From contig JAXHTV010000002.1 in assembly GCA_034189865.1 (NCBI GenBank), forward strand, positions 62,001 to 126,000: a DNA stretch of 64,000 bases, given 5' to 3'. The DNA is from Pseudomonadota bacterium (GTDB lineage Bacteria; Pseudomonadota; Gammaproteobacteria; UBA5335). The notes under the pieces are model-generated. The model saw nothing but the letters and a program-made list of their open reading frames with translations, ran no database searches and was not told where the DNA came from. This document shows, piece by piece, positions 1-7,331 of the stretch (positions within the stretch are counted from its first letter, which is position 1; each line of letters opens with the position of its first letter). The translations under genes and the position numbers were made by a program.

Positions 1-1124
1 CGATTGATGCGGCCGGTGGGTTGCTTGATCCGGCTGATGGTCTTGTCGACTTCGTAGTTACGAACGCTACGAACGCTGGAATTGACAGGTATCCGTGCCG
101 TCCTGGTGGGGTTGTCATCGGTACCGACCACTTCGTCTAGGGTTTCCGTCACACCCGGCCCCGGCGGCTGATTGCTCAATGCCCCGGGAACGCCTTCTGG
201 ATTCAGCGGATAGGTGCGGCGCTCTTCGCTTTGTTGCTCGCTACGTATCGCCGATTGATCCGGATTGAACGATTCACGGGTTTCCTCGACTAAGGTGAAG
301 TCCAATTCCGCGGTCACCTGAGCGCGGGCCTTGTCCGTTCCGAGTATGGGAATCAGCAGACTCTCGATCCGACGCACATAACCTTCTTCCAGGCGGCGGG
401 TATATTCGAATTGACGCTCGGACATTTGCACGTCACGAAACTGCTCGGGGCTGGTCAACAGATCTCCCAACTGATTCACCACCGTAACGCGGCCCGCTTC
501 CAATTCTGGAATGCTCGAAGCCACTGTGTGTGTGATTGCGGCAACCTGCCCTTTCTCCAACCGCCGGCCAGGGTAGAGCTGAACTACCACAGTCGCACTG
601 GGTGTTTTACGATCCCTTACAAAGACCGATTGTTTCGGTAGCGCCAGATGAACCCTCGCCGTCTGTACCGGCTGCAAACTCGCGATGGTTCTCGCCAATT
701 CTTCTTCCAACGCGCGGTGATAGCGAGCGTTTTCCATGAACTGGGAGGTGCCGATACTTTGACTCTCTTGCAAGGAATCGAAACCGCGTCCAGAGCTCTG
801 TGGGAGACCCTGCGCGGCCAGTTTCATACGAGACTCGTATACTTTGTCGGGTGGCACCATGACCGCACCCGGACCGGCGCCCATCCGGTATGGGATACCG
901 CTGCTATCGAGCGCTTGGATGACTTCCGCCGCTTCTTGATCCGTGAGTCCGGCGAACAGCAATCGGTAGTCCGGTTGATTTATCCAAAGCACCAGCATCA
1001 CGCCGGCCGCAATACTGGCCGCCAATCCGACCAACAGACCCGCTTGCCGCACGCCGGGTAGCTGCATTAAGGAGTCCACTTGCATTCGGACCGGTACTTG
1101 TTGTTCTCTTGCGGCCTCAGCCAT
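1..1124 (-). CDS. fliF: flagellar M-ring protein FliF (partial, C-terminus outside window)
   Basis: FliF forms the MS ring in the inner membrane, the base on which the rod, C ring and export gate assemble. About 374 codons are visible, starting at an ATG at 1124 (MAEAAREQQVPV). A first membrane segment lies near residues 25-45 (GLLVGLAASIAAGVMLVLWI), followed by the YscJ/FliF periplasmic domain with the typical RMGAGPGAVMVP and LPQSSGRGFD stretches. The usual length is about 550 residues, so the second membrane helix and the FliG-binding tail lie beyond base 1. It follows fliE on the same strand and is probably cotranscribed with it. Confidence 0.95.
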   Translation of the reverse strand, partial: MAEAAREQQVPVRMQVDSLMQLPGVRQAGLLVGLAASIAAGVMLVLWINQPDYRLLFAGLTDQEAAEVIQALDSSGIPYRMGAGPGAVMVPPDKVYESRMKLAAQGLPQSSGRGFDSLQESQSIGTSQFMENARYHRALEEELARTIASLQPVQTARVHLALPKQSVFVRDRKTPSATVVVQLYPGRRLEKGQVAAITHTVASSIPELEAGRVTVVNQLGDLLTSPEQFRDVQMSERQFEYTRRLEEGYVRRIESLLIPILGTDKARAQVTAELDFTLVEETRESFNPDQSAIRSEQQSEERRTYPLNPEGVPGALSNQPPGPGVTETLDEVVGTDDNPTRTARIPVNSSVRSVRNYEVDKTISRIKQPTGRIN

Positions 1125-1192
1125 GCTTAATTCCTTAGTTTCTCCGCGCCAAGTGCGTTATTCGTTGATCTGTCGCCTGCCGCTCATCGCCG

Positions 1193-1525
1193 CTAAATTG
1201 GCATGCGCATAATTTCTTGATAAGCAGTCACCAGTTGGTTGCGAACCTCCGTCATGGCGCGAAACGACAAGCCTGCCTTTTGCAGTGCGATCATCACTTC
1301 CGCCAGATCCACATCCGATTCCCCACTGGAAAACGCATGTGCCAGCTCGTTAGAATTCTGCTGTAACTCATTGACTTTACTAATTGACTGCTTAAGAAGC
1401 TCGGCGAAATCCGCACCACCTGCCTGGTTCGCTTCAGCCGTCGCTTGGGCATCACTCGTACCAGCAGCCTGCGCCTGCAAAGCCCGCATCTGTGCCAGCA
1501 CGCTTGAAACATCTATTTCGCTCAT
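1193..1525 (-). CDS. fliE: flagellar hook-basal body protein FliE
   Basis: FliE links the MS ring to the proximal rod. The 110-residue protein (MSEIDVSSVLAQMRALQAQ) ends in the family's conserved C-terminus: LAEVMIALQKAGLSFRAMTEVRNQLVTAYQEIMRMPI in outline, with the key run SFRAMTEVRNQLV. The frame is open to 1546, but the ATG at 1525 is preferred because a GGAG sits 10 bases upstream and the product then has family length. It lies between fleR and fliF, the order seen in Pseudomonas. Confidence 0.93.
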   Translation of the reverse strand: MSEIDVSSVLAQMRALQAQAAGTSDAQATAEANQAGGADFAELLKQSISKVNELQQNSNELAHAFSSGESDVDLAEVMIALQKAGLSFRAMTEVRNQLVTAYQEIMRMPI

Positions 1526-1583
1526 AAACTTACCGCTCCATCCCATTCCATGTTTTCATGGTTGTCGGCCATCGAATTTGAAG

Positions 1584-1598
1584 GCACAGATCGGGCCA
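1584..1598 (-). promoter_or_regulatory. possible sigma-54 promoter of fliE
   Basis: On the minus strand TGGCCC-N5-GTGC keeps the invariant GG and GC pairs with the correct 12-base offset, although the -24 and -12 boxes each deviate by one base from TGGCAC/TTGC. Transcription would start near 1572, giving a leader of about 47 bases before fliE. FleR, encoded directly upstream, is the expected activator by analogy with Pseudomonas. Confidence 0.42.
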
Positions 1599-1633
1599 AT
1601 GTTTGAAATGGATAGGTCATCGTCGCGGCCAAT

Positions 1634-2992
1634 CTAATCTGGAATCTCAACGCCCGCTTCGCGCAGACGTGCTAACTTGTACCGCAAGGTTCTTGGGCTG
1701 ATGCCCAGATGCTCAGCAGCCCGCTTACGGCTCCCCTTACCCGCTCGTAGCGCGTCCAGAATCAAGCGCTGCTCGGCCTGTCGCAAATCGTCTCCGAGGC
1801 CACCTCGTACGGCGGCCGTGGGCGGTTCCGACTTCGAAGCCGGGGATGCCACCGCGACCGCATCGGGTTCCATACCCAGCATCAAATCCGCGGCCTGTAT
1901 TTCGCTACCCATCTGGAGGATCAGTGCACGCTGCAAGACGTTGTCCAGCTCCCGCACGTTGCCCGGCCATTCGTAGGCCTCAAGCTGGGCGCCGGCTGCT
2001 TCAGACAAGGTCGGTATGGGACGACCTTCCGGCGTGCTTCTGGCCAAAATACGGCGCGCCAGCGGCAAGATGTCGCCACGCCTTTCCCGCAGCGGTGGGA
2101 GGTTCAGGGGGAAAACATTCAGTCGATAGTACAAGTCTTCACGAAAGTGACCTTGGGCCACCTCTTCCCGCAGGTTACGATTGCTCGTCGCCAACACCCG
2201 AACATCAAGCGGAATCATCTTTTGCCCGCCCAAACGCTCCACTTCGCGCTCCTGCAAGACACGAAGCAGTTTGGCCTGAAGACCTAGCGCCATCTCGCTT
2301 ACTTCGTCCAGCAGCAAGGTGCCACCTTGAGCCAACTCGAACTTGCCGGGGTTAGACTTATGGGCACCGGTGAAGGCGCCTTTCTCGTAACCGAACAAGA
2401 CCGCTTCCAACATATTCTCGGGGATCGCGGCACAGTTGAGCGCAACGAAAGGCTCGTCCCGACGTGGCGACTGCTGATGAATGAAGCGGGCCATGACTTC
2501 TTTACCGGTGCCTGATTCCCCCGTCAGCATCACGGTGGCCTCGGTCGCCGCCACCCGACGTGCCAAGGTCAGCAGCTCACGGGTTCGAGGCTCGGTGGCG
2601 ACCGGCTCATCAAGATTCAAACCCTCGTCAGGCATCACGCGTTCGACCAGTTCGAGCAAGGCATCGGCAGCGAAGGGTTTCACCAGATAGTCGGTGGCAC
2701 CGGAACGAATGGCTTCAACAGCACGTTCGATGGTGCCGTAAGCCGTCATAAGAATGACCGGAACACAATCGCCCATCCGCCCGCGGATCCGATTCATCAA
2801 CTCCCGGCCATCCATCGGTCGCATCTGCACATCGCTGATCACCAAACCCACCGTGTGGGTTTCCAGGAGTTCGAGTGCACTTGCCCCTTCGGTGGCTGAT
2901 ATGACCGAATAACCCGCGATTTCCAGCGTGTCGCAGAGAGCCTCACGTAAGGTTTCGTCATCTTCCACCACCAATACGGACGCTGCCGTCAT
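1634..2992 (-). CDS. fleR: sigma-54-dependent flagellar response regulator FleR/FlrC
   Basis: This 452-residue NtrC-type regulator activates sigma-54 promoters of mid-stage flagellar genes after phosphorylation by FleS. The receiver domain (about 1-120) has the acidic pair D11/D12, phosphoacceptor D54, T83 and K105. The AAA+ core has Walker A GESGTGKE (158-165), the sigma-54 contact loop GAFTGA (205-210) and the Walker B LLLDEVSEM. A Fis-type helix-turn-helix ends the protein (RKRAAEHLGISPRTLRYKL). It lies just downstream of fleS with a 42-base gap. All residues for a phosphorylatable, sigma-54-engaging activator are present. Confidence 0.93.
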   Translation of the reverse strand: MTAASVLVVEDDETLREALCDTLEIAGYSVISATEGASALELLETHTVGLVISDVQMRPMDGRELMNRIRGRMGDCVPVILMTAYGTIERAVEAIRSGATDYLVKPFAADALLELVERVMPDEGLNLDEPVATEPRTRELLTLARRVAATEATVMLTGESGTGKEVMARFIHQQSPRRDEPFVALNCAAIPENMLEAVLFGYEKGAFTGAHKSNPGKFELAQGGTLLLDEVSEMALGLQAKLLRVLQEREVERLGGQKMIPLDVRVLATSNRNLREEVAQGHFREDLYYRLNVFPLNLPPLRERRGDILPLARRILARSTPEGRPIPTLSEAAGAQLEAYEWPGNVRELDNVLQRALILQMGSEIQAADLMLGMEPDAVAVASPASKSEPPTAAVRGGLGDDLRQAEQRLILDALRAGKGSRKRAAEHLGISPRTLRYKLARLREAGVEIPD

Positions 2993-3034
2993 TCATATTC
3001 TCCTTGTTTGTTCTCATGGGTGATCAGGGACATA

Positions 3035-4252
3035 TCAATCGATCCAACTGCCACCGGATTCGGATGCCCCGCATCCACTGGGCAAGGCGTGGCCGGCGCC
3101 GGATACGGGAAAACGAAGGATGATGCAGGTGCCACCCTGCTCGCCGTCCGATATCGCGATTTCACCGTTGTGGGCCTTGACCACCGATCGGACAATGGCG
3201 AGCCCCAAGCCCGTACCGTTCTCCCGAGTGGAAAAAAAAGGCTCAAACACCCGTTCTCGCAACGGCTCGGGAATTCCGGGCCCCTGATCCTCAATGCGGA
3301 TCGTCGCCATGTGCGAAGCGGTACGTTCGACATGGATCCGGAGCGTGCTGCCGGGTGGCGAAACCTGAATACCGTTAGCGGAAACATTCGACAGCGCGCT
3401 GACCAAAGCTTGGCGATTTCCCCGGAGGGTGGTTTCGTCGAAATCACCCGTGATATCGACGCGGGCATTACCACGCGCCGCCAGTTGCGGCTCCAATCCC
3501 TGACGGACTTCTTCAATGAGTTCAGCGATCCGCACTTCGTCATCGCCCATCTGCTCGCCGCGGGCGAAAGACAACATATCGTTGACCATCTGCTCCATAT
3601 CTTGAAGCCGCGAGACGACACGAGCTGAGAAGCGTTCCCGATGGGCTACAGAAAGCTGCGAATCGCTGAGTTGCGATGCATACAAAACGGCAGTGGACAG
3701 CGGTGTACGAATCTCGTGGGCGAGCTTTGCGGCCACTTCACCCATGGAAGACAAGCGTCTTTCCCGATCCAACATCGCCTGGAGTTGGCGAGCCTGAGTC
3801 ACGTCCGTGAGCAGGACCAAGGTTCCCGATTCTTTCGTCAGTGGTCGCCGCGATATGCTGACGCGTCGTCCATCGCGAAGACTCACCTCTCCCCCGTCGG
3901 TCACACCGGGGACGAAAGAACGATCGGAAACATCGTCCCAAAGCTGATTCTTGAGGGGTTCTTCGAGAAGATCGGCGGCCGCCGGATTGAAAGCTTCGAT
4001 ACAGCCGTCACCGTCGAGTACAACCACGCCAGCCGGCAGTGTCTCGAGCAGATTTTGCATCCGCGAAGCCAGTCTCTGGGTCTCGCCGAGTTGCCGCACG
4101 GTTTCGCGACGGGCGGCGGCCAACTCTGAAGTCAGCCGTGCGACTTGCCCCTCCAACTCATGGTACGAATCGGCAAGCACGCGCGACATGCGATTGAACT
4201 GTTCAAACGCCTGCTGTAACTCGTTCGCGTGCTGTCCGGTGGGACGGTTCAT
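3035..4252 (-). CDS. fleS: flagellar sensor histidine kinase FleS/FlrB
   Basis: Soluble PAS-containing histidine kinase paired with FleR. The 405-residue product has an N-terminal coiled-coil-like stretch (10-65), a PAS domain (about 66-160, LPAGVVVLDGDG), the HisKA box KLAHEIRTPLS with phosphorylatable H179, and a HATPase domain with DQGPGIPE and GTGLGLAIV. No transmembrane helix is visible, as in FleS/FlrB. The frame is open to 4279, but the ATG at 4252 has a GGAG six bases upstream. It lies downstream of a good sigma-54 promoter and a leader hairpin. Confidence 0.92.
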   Translation of the reverse strand: MNRPTGQHANELQQAFEQFNRMSRVLADSYHELEGQVARLTSELAAARRETVRQLGETQRLASRMQNLLETLPAGVVVLDGDGCIEAFNPAAADLLEEPLKNQLWDDVSDRSFVPGVTDGGEVSLRDGRRVSISRRPLTKESGTLVLLTDVTQARQLQAMLDRERRLSSMGEVAAKLAHEIRTPLSTAVLYASQLSDSQLSVAHRERFSARVVSRLQDMEQMVNDMLSFARGEQMGDDEVRIAELIEEVRQGLEPQLAARGNARVDITGDFDETTLRGNRQALVSALSNVSANGIQVSPPGSTLRIHVERTASHMATIRIEDQGPGIPEPLRERVFEPFFSTRENGTGLGLAIVRSVVKAHNGEIAISDGEQGGTCIILRFPVSGAGHALPSGCGASESGGSWID

Positions 4253-4277
4253 GCAATGCTCCGAAGTGGGCGATGGC

Positions 4278-4298
4278 AAAAGGCCGCCGGCGGGCGGC
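4278..4298 (-). terminator. intrinsic-terminator-like hairpin in the fleS leader
   Basis: On the minus strand GCCGCC-CGCC-GGCGGC (4298 down to 4283) forms a perfect six-pair GC stem with a four-base loop and is followed by CTTTT. It lies after fleQ but also downstream of the predicted sigma-54 start (about 4307) and upstream of the fleS ribosome site. It could end fleQ transcripts or act as an attenuator on fleSR. Confidence 0.45.
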
Positions 4299-4318
4299 AG
4301 GGTCTTGCCGTATTCGGA

Positions 4319-4333
4319 GCAAATAGTGTGCCG
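4319..4333 (-). promoter_or_regulatory. sigma-54 promoter of fleSR
   Basis: The minus strand reads CGGCACACTATTTGC, matching TGGCAC-N5-TTGC at nine of ten positions, with GG and GC correctly spaced. The predicted start is near 4307, 55 bases before the fleS ATG. In Pseudomonas and Vibrio FleQ/FlrA activates exactly this operon through sigma-54, and fleQ lies immediately upstream here. Confidence 0.75.
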
Positions 4334-4389
4334 GTAGGGTTAAGCTACTTTATAATCAGAAGGTTACAATTAAGCCCGCAAATCGAGCG

Positions 4390-5805
4390 TCAAATATTCG
4401 ACAGTTCGTCGTTGCGGTTGAGGCCGTACTTGCGTAATTTTTCGACGAGAGTAGTCCGGCCGACGTTCAGTAGCTTGGCTGCCCTTGAAACCACGCCACC
4501 GGTGGCGTCCAACGCCTGTTCGATCAGACTGATCTCCACCTCGGTCAAATGCCCTTTTAAATCAATCCCTTCTCTCGGAAGGCGAGGCATCTGCAGCAAC
4601 GCATTAGGGGCTTCCACCCCGAGCTGACCCAACGACTCCGGTGCCGTGACGGCATTCTGACTATTGCCGCGATACTTGTCGGGAAGCTCGCCCACGTCCA
4701 CACTGCCGTTGGGGTACAGAATCGCCAGTCGCTCGACCAGGTTGGCGAGTTCACGCACGTTACCGGGCCAACGATATTGGCACAGCGCGATCACCGCTCC
4801 TGGAGTCAAACGAACGGTGACACCTCGCTCATGCTCGATTCGAGCAATCAACTCTTCAATCAGTAAAGGTAAATCTTCGAGTCGATCCCTCAGCGGCGGC
4901 ATCTCGATGGGAAACACGTTGAGGCGATAGAACAAATCCTCACGGAAGCGCCCCTCTTTGATGCTTTCTTCCAATTGTCGGTGAGTAGCCGCAATGATCC
5001 GAGCATCGGAGTGGATACTTTTATTGCTTCCGACACGTTCAAACACCCGCTCTTGTAGAACGCGGAGCAACTTGACCTGCATCGGCAGACTCATGTCGCC
5101 GATTTCGTCCAGAAACAAGGTCCCGTCTTGAGCCATTTCGAAACGCCCTTGACGGCTGCTAATCGCACCGGTAAATGCGCCTTTTTCATGCCCGAATAGC
5201 TCCGATTCCAAAAGATCGGACGGAATAGCCCCGCAATTGACCGGAACAAACGGACCATCCCGGCGAGTGGAGTAATAGTGGATGTTCCGCGCAACGACTT
5301 CCTTACCAGTACCGGACTCGCCCAAAATCAGCACGTTGGCATCGGAGCCGGCAACCTGGCTGATCAATTTGCGAACATTCCGAATCGCTCGGGAGTTTCC
5401 AACCAGAGAACGGAACAGTTCAACACGTCGTGATGCATCGTCGCCTTGGCTATTGCGGTAGATTTCCGCTAGGCGGAGTGTCTCTGATAGCTGCGGATAT
5501 TTGATAGGTTGATCGACCTTCCAGGTGGGATGCCCTATCAATTCGGGACTTTGGTCGGACAACAGCAAAATGGGCAATCGTGGTTGCTGCTCGTGGAGAT
5601 CTTTAAGCGTGTCGGGATTTATCCGGCCGGGATCGACATCTCCGACGCAAACCGCCGTGCACTCAACCGTTTGATCGGATGACCAGTCCCAGTGACTGGG
5701 ATCCCGAACTTCCTCCGCGTCGAAATCGATAAATTTCAACAACGCCCGCAATTCGCTGGCTCGCTCCCGGTTGGCGTCAATAATGAGCACCTTCGATCTG
5801 GACAT
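4390..5805 (-). CDS. fleQ: flagellar master regulator FleQ/FlrA
   Basis: Top-level sigma-54 activator of flagellar genes. The 471-residue protein (MSRSKVLIIDANRERASEL) has a degenerate receiver-like domain, then an AAA+ core with Walker A GESGTGKE (162-169) and GAFTGA (209-214), and a Fis-type helix-turn-helix (VVSRAAKLLNVGRTTLVEKL). The linker LFRSLVGNSRAI (LFRS at 130-133) and R173-N174 match the positions that contact c-di-GMP in Pseudomonas FleQ. The frame extends to a TTG at 5814; the ATG at 5805 fits the family start better. Downstream are fleSR and fliEF. Confidence 0.92.
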   Translation of the reverse strand: MSRSKVLIIDANRERASELRALLKFIDFDAEEVRDPSHWDWSSDQTVECTAVCVGDVDPGRINPDTLKDLHEQQPRLPILLLSDQSPELIGHPTWKVDQPIKYPQLSETLRLAEIYRNSQGDDASRRVELFRSLVGNSRAIRNVRKLISQVAGSDANVLILGESGTGKEVVARNIHYYSTRRDGPFVPVNCGAIPSDLLESELFGHEKGAFTGAISSRQGRFEMAQDGTLFLDEIGDMSLPMQVKLLRVLQERVFERVGSNKSIHSDARIIAATHRQLEESIKEGRFREDLFYRLNVFPIEMPPLRDRLEDLPLLIEELIARIEHERGVTVRLTPGAVIALCQYRWPGNVRELANLVERLAILYPNGSVDVGELPDKYRGNSQNAVTAPESLGQLGVEAPNALLQMPRLPREGIDLKGHLTEVEISLIEQALDATGGVVSRAAKLLNVGRTTLVEKLRKYGLNRNDELSNI

Positions 5806-5840
5806 AGCGATCAACTCATTTCATCAGGTCTTCTGTAATC

Positions 5841-5876
5841 CACCGCGTGAACGCTTAGAGGCGTTTACATGCGGTG
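5841..5876 (-). promoter_or_regulatory. stem-loop in fleQ leader (proximal)
   Basis: CACCGC plus GTGAACGC pairs with GCGTTTAC plus GCGGTG: 14 base pairs including one G-T pair, with a two-base bulge (AT) and a six-base loop. It lies 36-71 bases upstream of the chosen fleQ start, so it would be in the mRNA leader. Confidence 0.45.
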
Positions 5877-5884
5877 CTCCCCGT

Positions 5885-5904
5885 TGACCGAAGCGCATCG
5901 GTCA
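5885..5904 (-). promoter_or_regulatory. stem-loop in fleQ leader (distal)
   Basis: TGACCGA-AGCGCA-TCGGTCA is a perfect seven-pair inverted repeat with a six-base loop, immediately upstream of the larger proximal hairpin. As DNA it could also serve as a dyad operator. Confidence 0.4.
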
Positions 5905-6088
5905 GCATTTTAACCTCAATGTTAGATGGGACCATGCCCGGTCGCGATACCCTGACTCACACTCGGCAGAACAACTATACGCATCAGTCCGAAACGCAAC
6001 CATGAGGTGGGAAGTGACGGGATGCTTCGATCTGCGATGTCGCGTGGCGCATTTCGACACTTTCCCAGGGTCTCGCTCTCCTTACTGC

Positions 6089-6117
6089 ATTCGAGCACGC
6101 CATACACGGAATGTCAA
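6089..6117 (-). promoter_or_regulatory. candidate sigma-70 promoter of fleQ
   Basis: On the minus strand a perfect -35 TTGACA (6117-6112) is followed by a 17-base spacer and TCGAAT (6094-6089; four of six matches to TATAAT). It would start a leader of roughly 275 bases that includes both fleQ stem-loops. Confidence 0.45.
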
Positions 6118-6219
6118 TTTTCTGTCGCCAGCTCAAAAATTTCGAGAAACGAAACCTGTTTGGAAAATCGTCAAGTGGGAGGAGTCAAGATTCGGAGAGA
6201 ATGTCTGTCGAAGGACGAA

Positions 6220-6564
6220 TCACGGGAAAACGTTTGCCCGATACTTCGCCGCCGCCTTGCGACCGCGACTCGTGCGAGACAGATCTTCCGCCAATTCGTG
6301 GTGGGCATCGCCCACGAGGCTGATAACCTGATCGGTCAGTTCCTGAATCCGTGCCAGCGTGTCAGCAACGCCCATAGACTCAGCCCCCGTGACCGGCTGA
6401 AGGAAAGCTTTCTGGAGCTGCAGGTGTTGCTCGGCTTGCAACCTGAAGACGGTATCCCACTGCGCCTCTTCGGCCGAAGCCAACATCCGCTGAGTCACTT
6501 CCAGGACCGTTTCGAGATGATGTTTACGCTTGGGGCATACCAAAGGAGCAATCGACTCCGTCAT
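6220..6564 (-). CDS. fliT: FliT-like flagellar protein (export chaperone)
   Basis: A 114-residue, mostly helical protein with no membrane segment, encoded 6 bases after fliS. Size, helical nature and position match FliT/FleP-type chaperones, which bind the cap protein FliD and export ATPase components. Sequence similarity to characterised FliT cannot be judged by eye, so the call rests mainly on context. The ATG at 6564 is preceded by a weak AGG. Confidence 0.65.
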   Translation of the reverse strand: MTESIAPLVCPKRKHHLETVLEVTQRMLASAEEAQWDTVFRLQAEQHLQLQKAFLQPVTGAESMGVADTLARIQELTDQVISLVGDAHHELAEDLSRTSRGRKAAAKYRANVFP

Positions 6565-6570
6565 GCTGCG

Positions 6571-7008
6571 TTACCTGGCGCCAGCGCGAGCTTCCGCTTC
6601 GGCAACGCTGGGCGGAACACCGCGGATACTGGGTGGTATGGCTTCCCATGCGCCCTTCAATTCATGGATTAGGTCGGCCACTTCGTCAAGCTGTGTCGGG
6701 TTATTGTTGAGATTGGCCTGCAACAACACCCGCCCGATATATTCGTAGAGATTGTCGAGGTTAGCAGCAATTTCCCCGCCCGCTTCCAGATCCAAACTCA
6801 TTCGAAGCCCATCGACGATGGCGATGGCTTTGCTGATCTGAAGCCCCTTGCCCGCAACGTCGCCGTGTTGCATCAGCCCCTTCGCCGCGGCCACTCGCTC
6901 TAAAGCACCGTCCATGAGCATCGATATCAAACGATGCGGACTCGCATTGTCGACCGCGCTCTGCGTACCTACTTGTTGATAAGCCTTGGTGGCGTTTCGA
7001 TAAGACAT
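6571..7008 (-). CDS. fliS: flagellin export chaperone FliS
   Basis: FliS binds the C-terminus of flagellin in the cytoplasm, blocks premature polymerisation and delivers it to the export gate. The 145-residue protein has the family signature at the start (AYQQVGTQSAVDNASPHRLISMLMDGALERV) in outline: the Y-x8-A-x3-P-x-RLI-x-ML pattern, and the GR-x-LL segment near residue 90. It heads a two-gene unit with fliT, divergent from fliC, and a sigma-28 promoter precedes it. Confidence 0.93.
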   Translation of the reverse strand: MSYRNATKAYQQVGTQSAVDNASPHRLISMLMDGALERVAAAKGLMQHGDVAGKGLQISKAIAIVDGLRMSLDLEAGGEIAANLDNLYEYIGRVLLQANLNNNPTQLDEVADLIHELKGAWEAIPPSIRGVPPSVAEAEARAGAR

Positions 7009-7048
7009 CTAATGACTATCCCCGATTTGATGGCTACGCACTCCGTTC

Positions 7049-7075
7049 TTAGCGACCCACTAGACGGTTTCTTTA
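7049..7075 (-). promoter_or_regulatory. sigma-28 (FliA) promoter of fliS-fliT
   Basis: The minus strand reads TAAA, exactly 15 bases, then GTCGCTAA, compared with the consensus TAAA-N15-GCCGATAA (all four, then six of eight). It lies about 40 bases before the fliS ATG. Confidence 0.62.
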
Positions 7076-7197
7076 AGCACCGATGACGATCTCGCCGACT
7101 TGATTGGTCAAGTATTTGACGGACACATTGTAAAGACCAAAAAGCGCTTCATCGATCGCTATAGCAGCGGCTGATTCCCGTGTGTCAATCTCTTGGC

Positions 7198-7225
7198 TAA
7201 AGGTTTAGTGACTCTATTCCGATAA
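7198..7225 (+). promoter_or_regulatory. sigma-28 (FliA) promoter of fliC
   Basis: TAAA, 16 bases, then TCCGATAA, matching the flagellin promoter consensus TAAA-N15-GCCGATAA at 11 of 12 box positions with one extra spacer base. The predicted start is near 7233, giving a leader of about 100 bases. Confidence 0.75.
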
Positions 7226-7331
7226 AAGGCTGACAGCGGCAAAAGCTCTCCGCGACGGGCCTTGGCCGCTGGCAAGAATTTTCCCATGCCACGGCCTGGG
7301 GACACTACAGAATAATCAGGAGAATCCGAAA

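Larger units (their letters stand above)
5806..6219. other. fleQ upstream region (non-coding)
   Basis: About 410 bases without a convincing gene separate fliT from fleQ. They hold a candidate sigma-70 promoter (6089-6117, minus strand) and two tandem stem-loops (5841-5904) that would fall in the fleQ leader. Small open frames here lack ribosome sites and family resemblance. Confidence 0.6.
7009..7331. other. fliS/fliC divergent promoter region
   Basis: This 323-base non-coding interval holds a sigma-28 promoter for fliS (minus, 7049-7075) and another for fliC (plus, 7198-7225). A good ribosome site, AGGAG, lies about 9 bases before the fliC ATG. No gene is visible in it. Confidence 0.7.

Noticed and set aside
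2989-3621. Minus-strand frame of 210 codons within fleS
   Set aside because: Out-of-frame shadow of the kinase domain, whose motifs are intact in the fleS frame.
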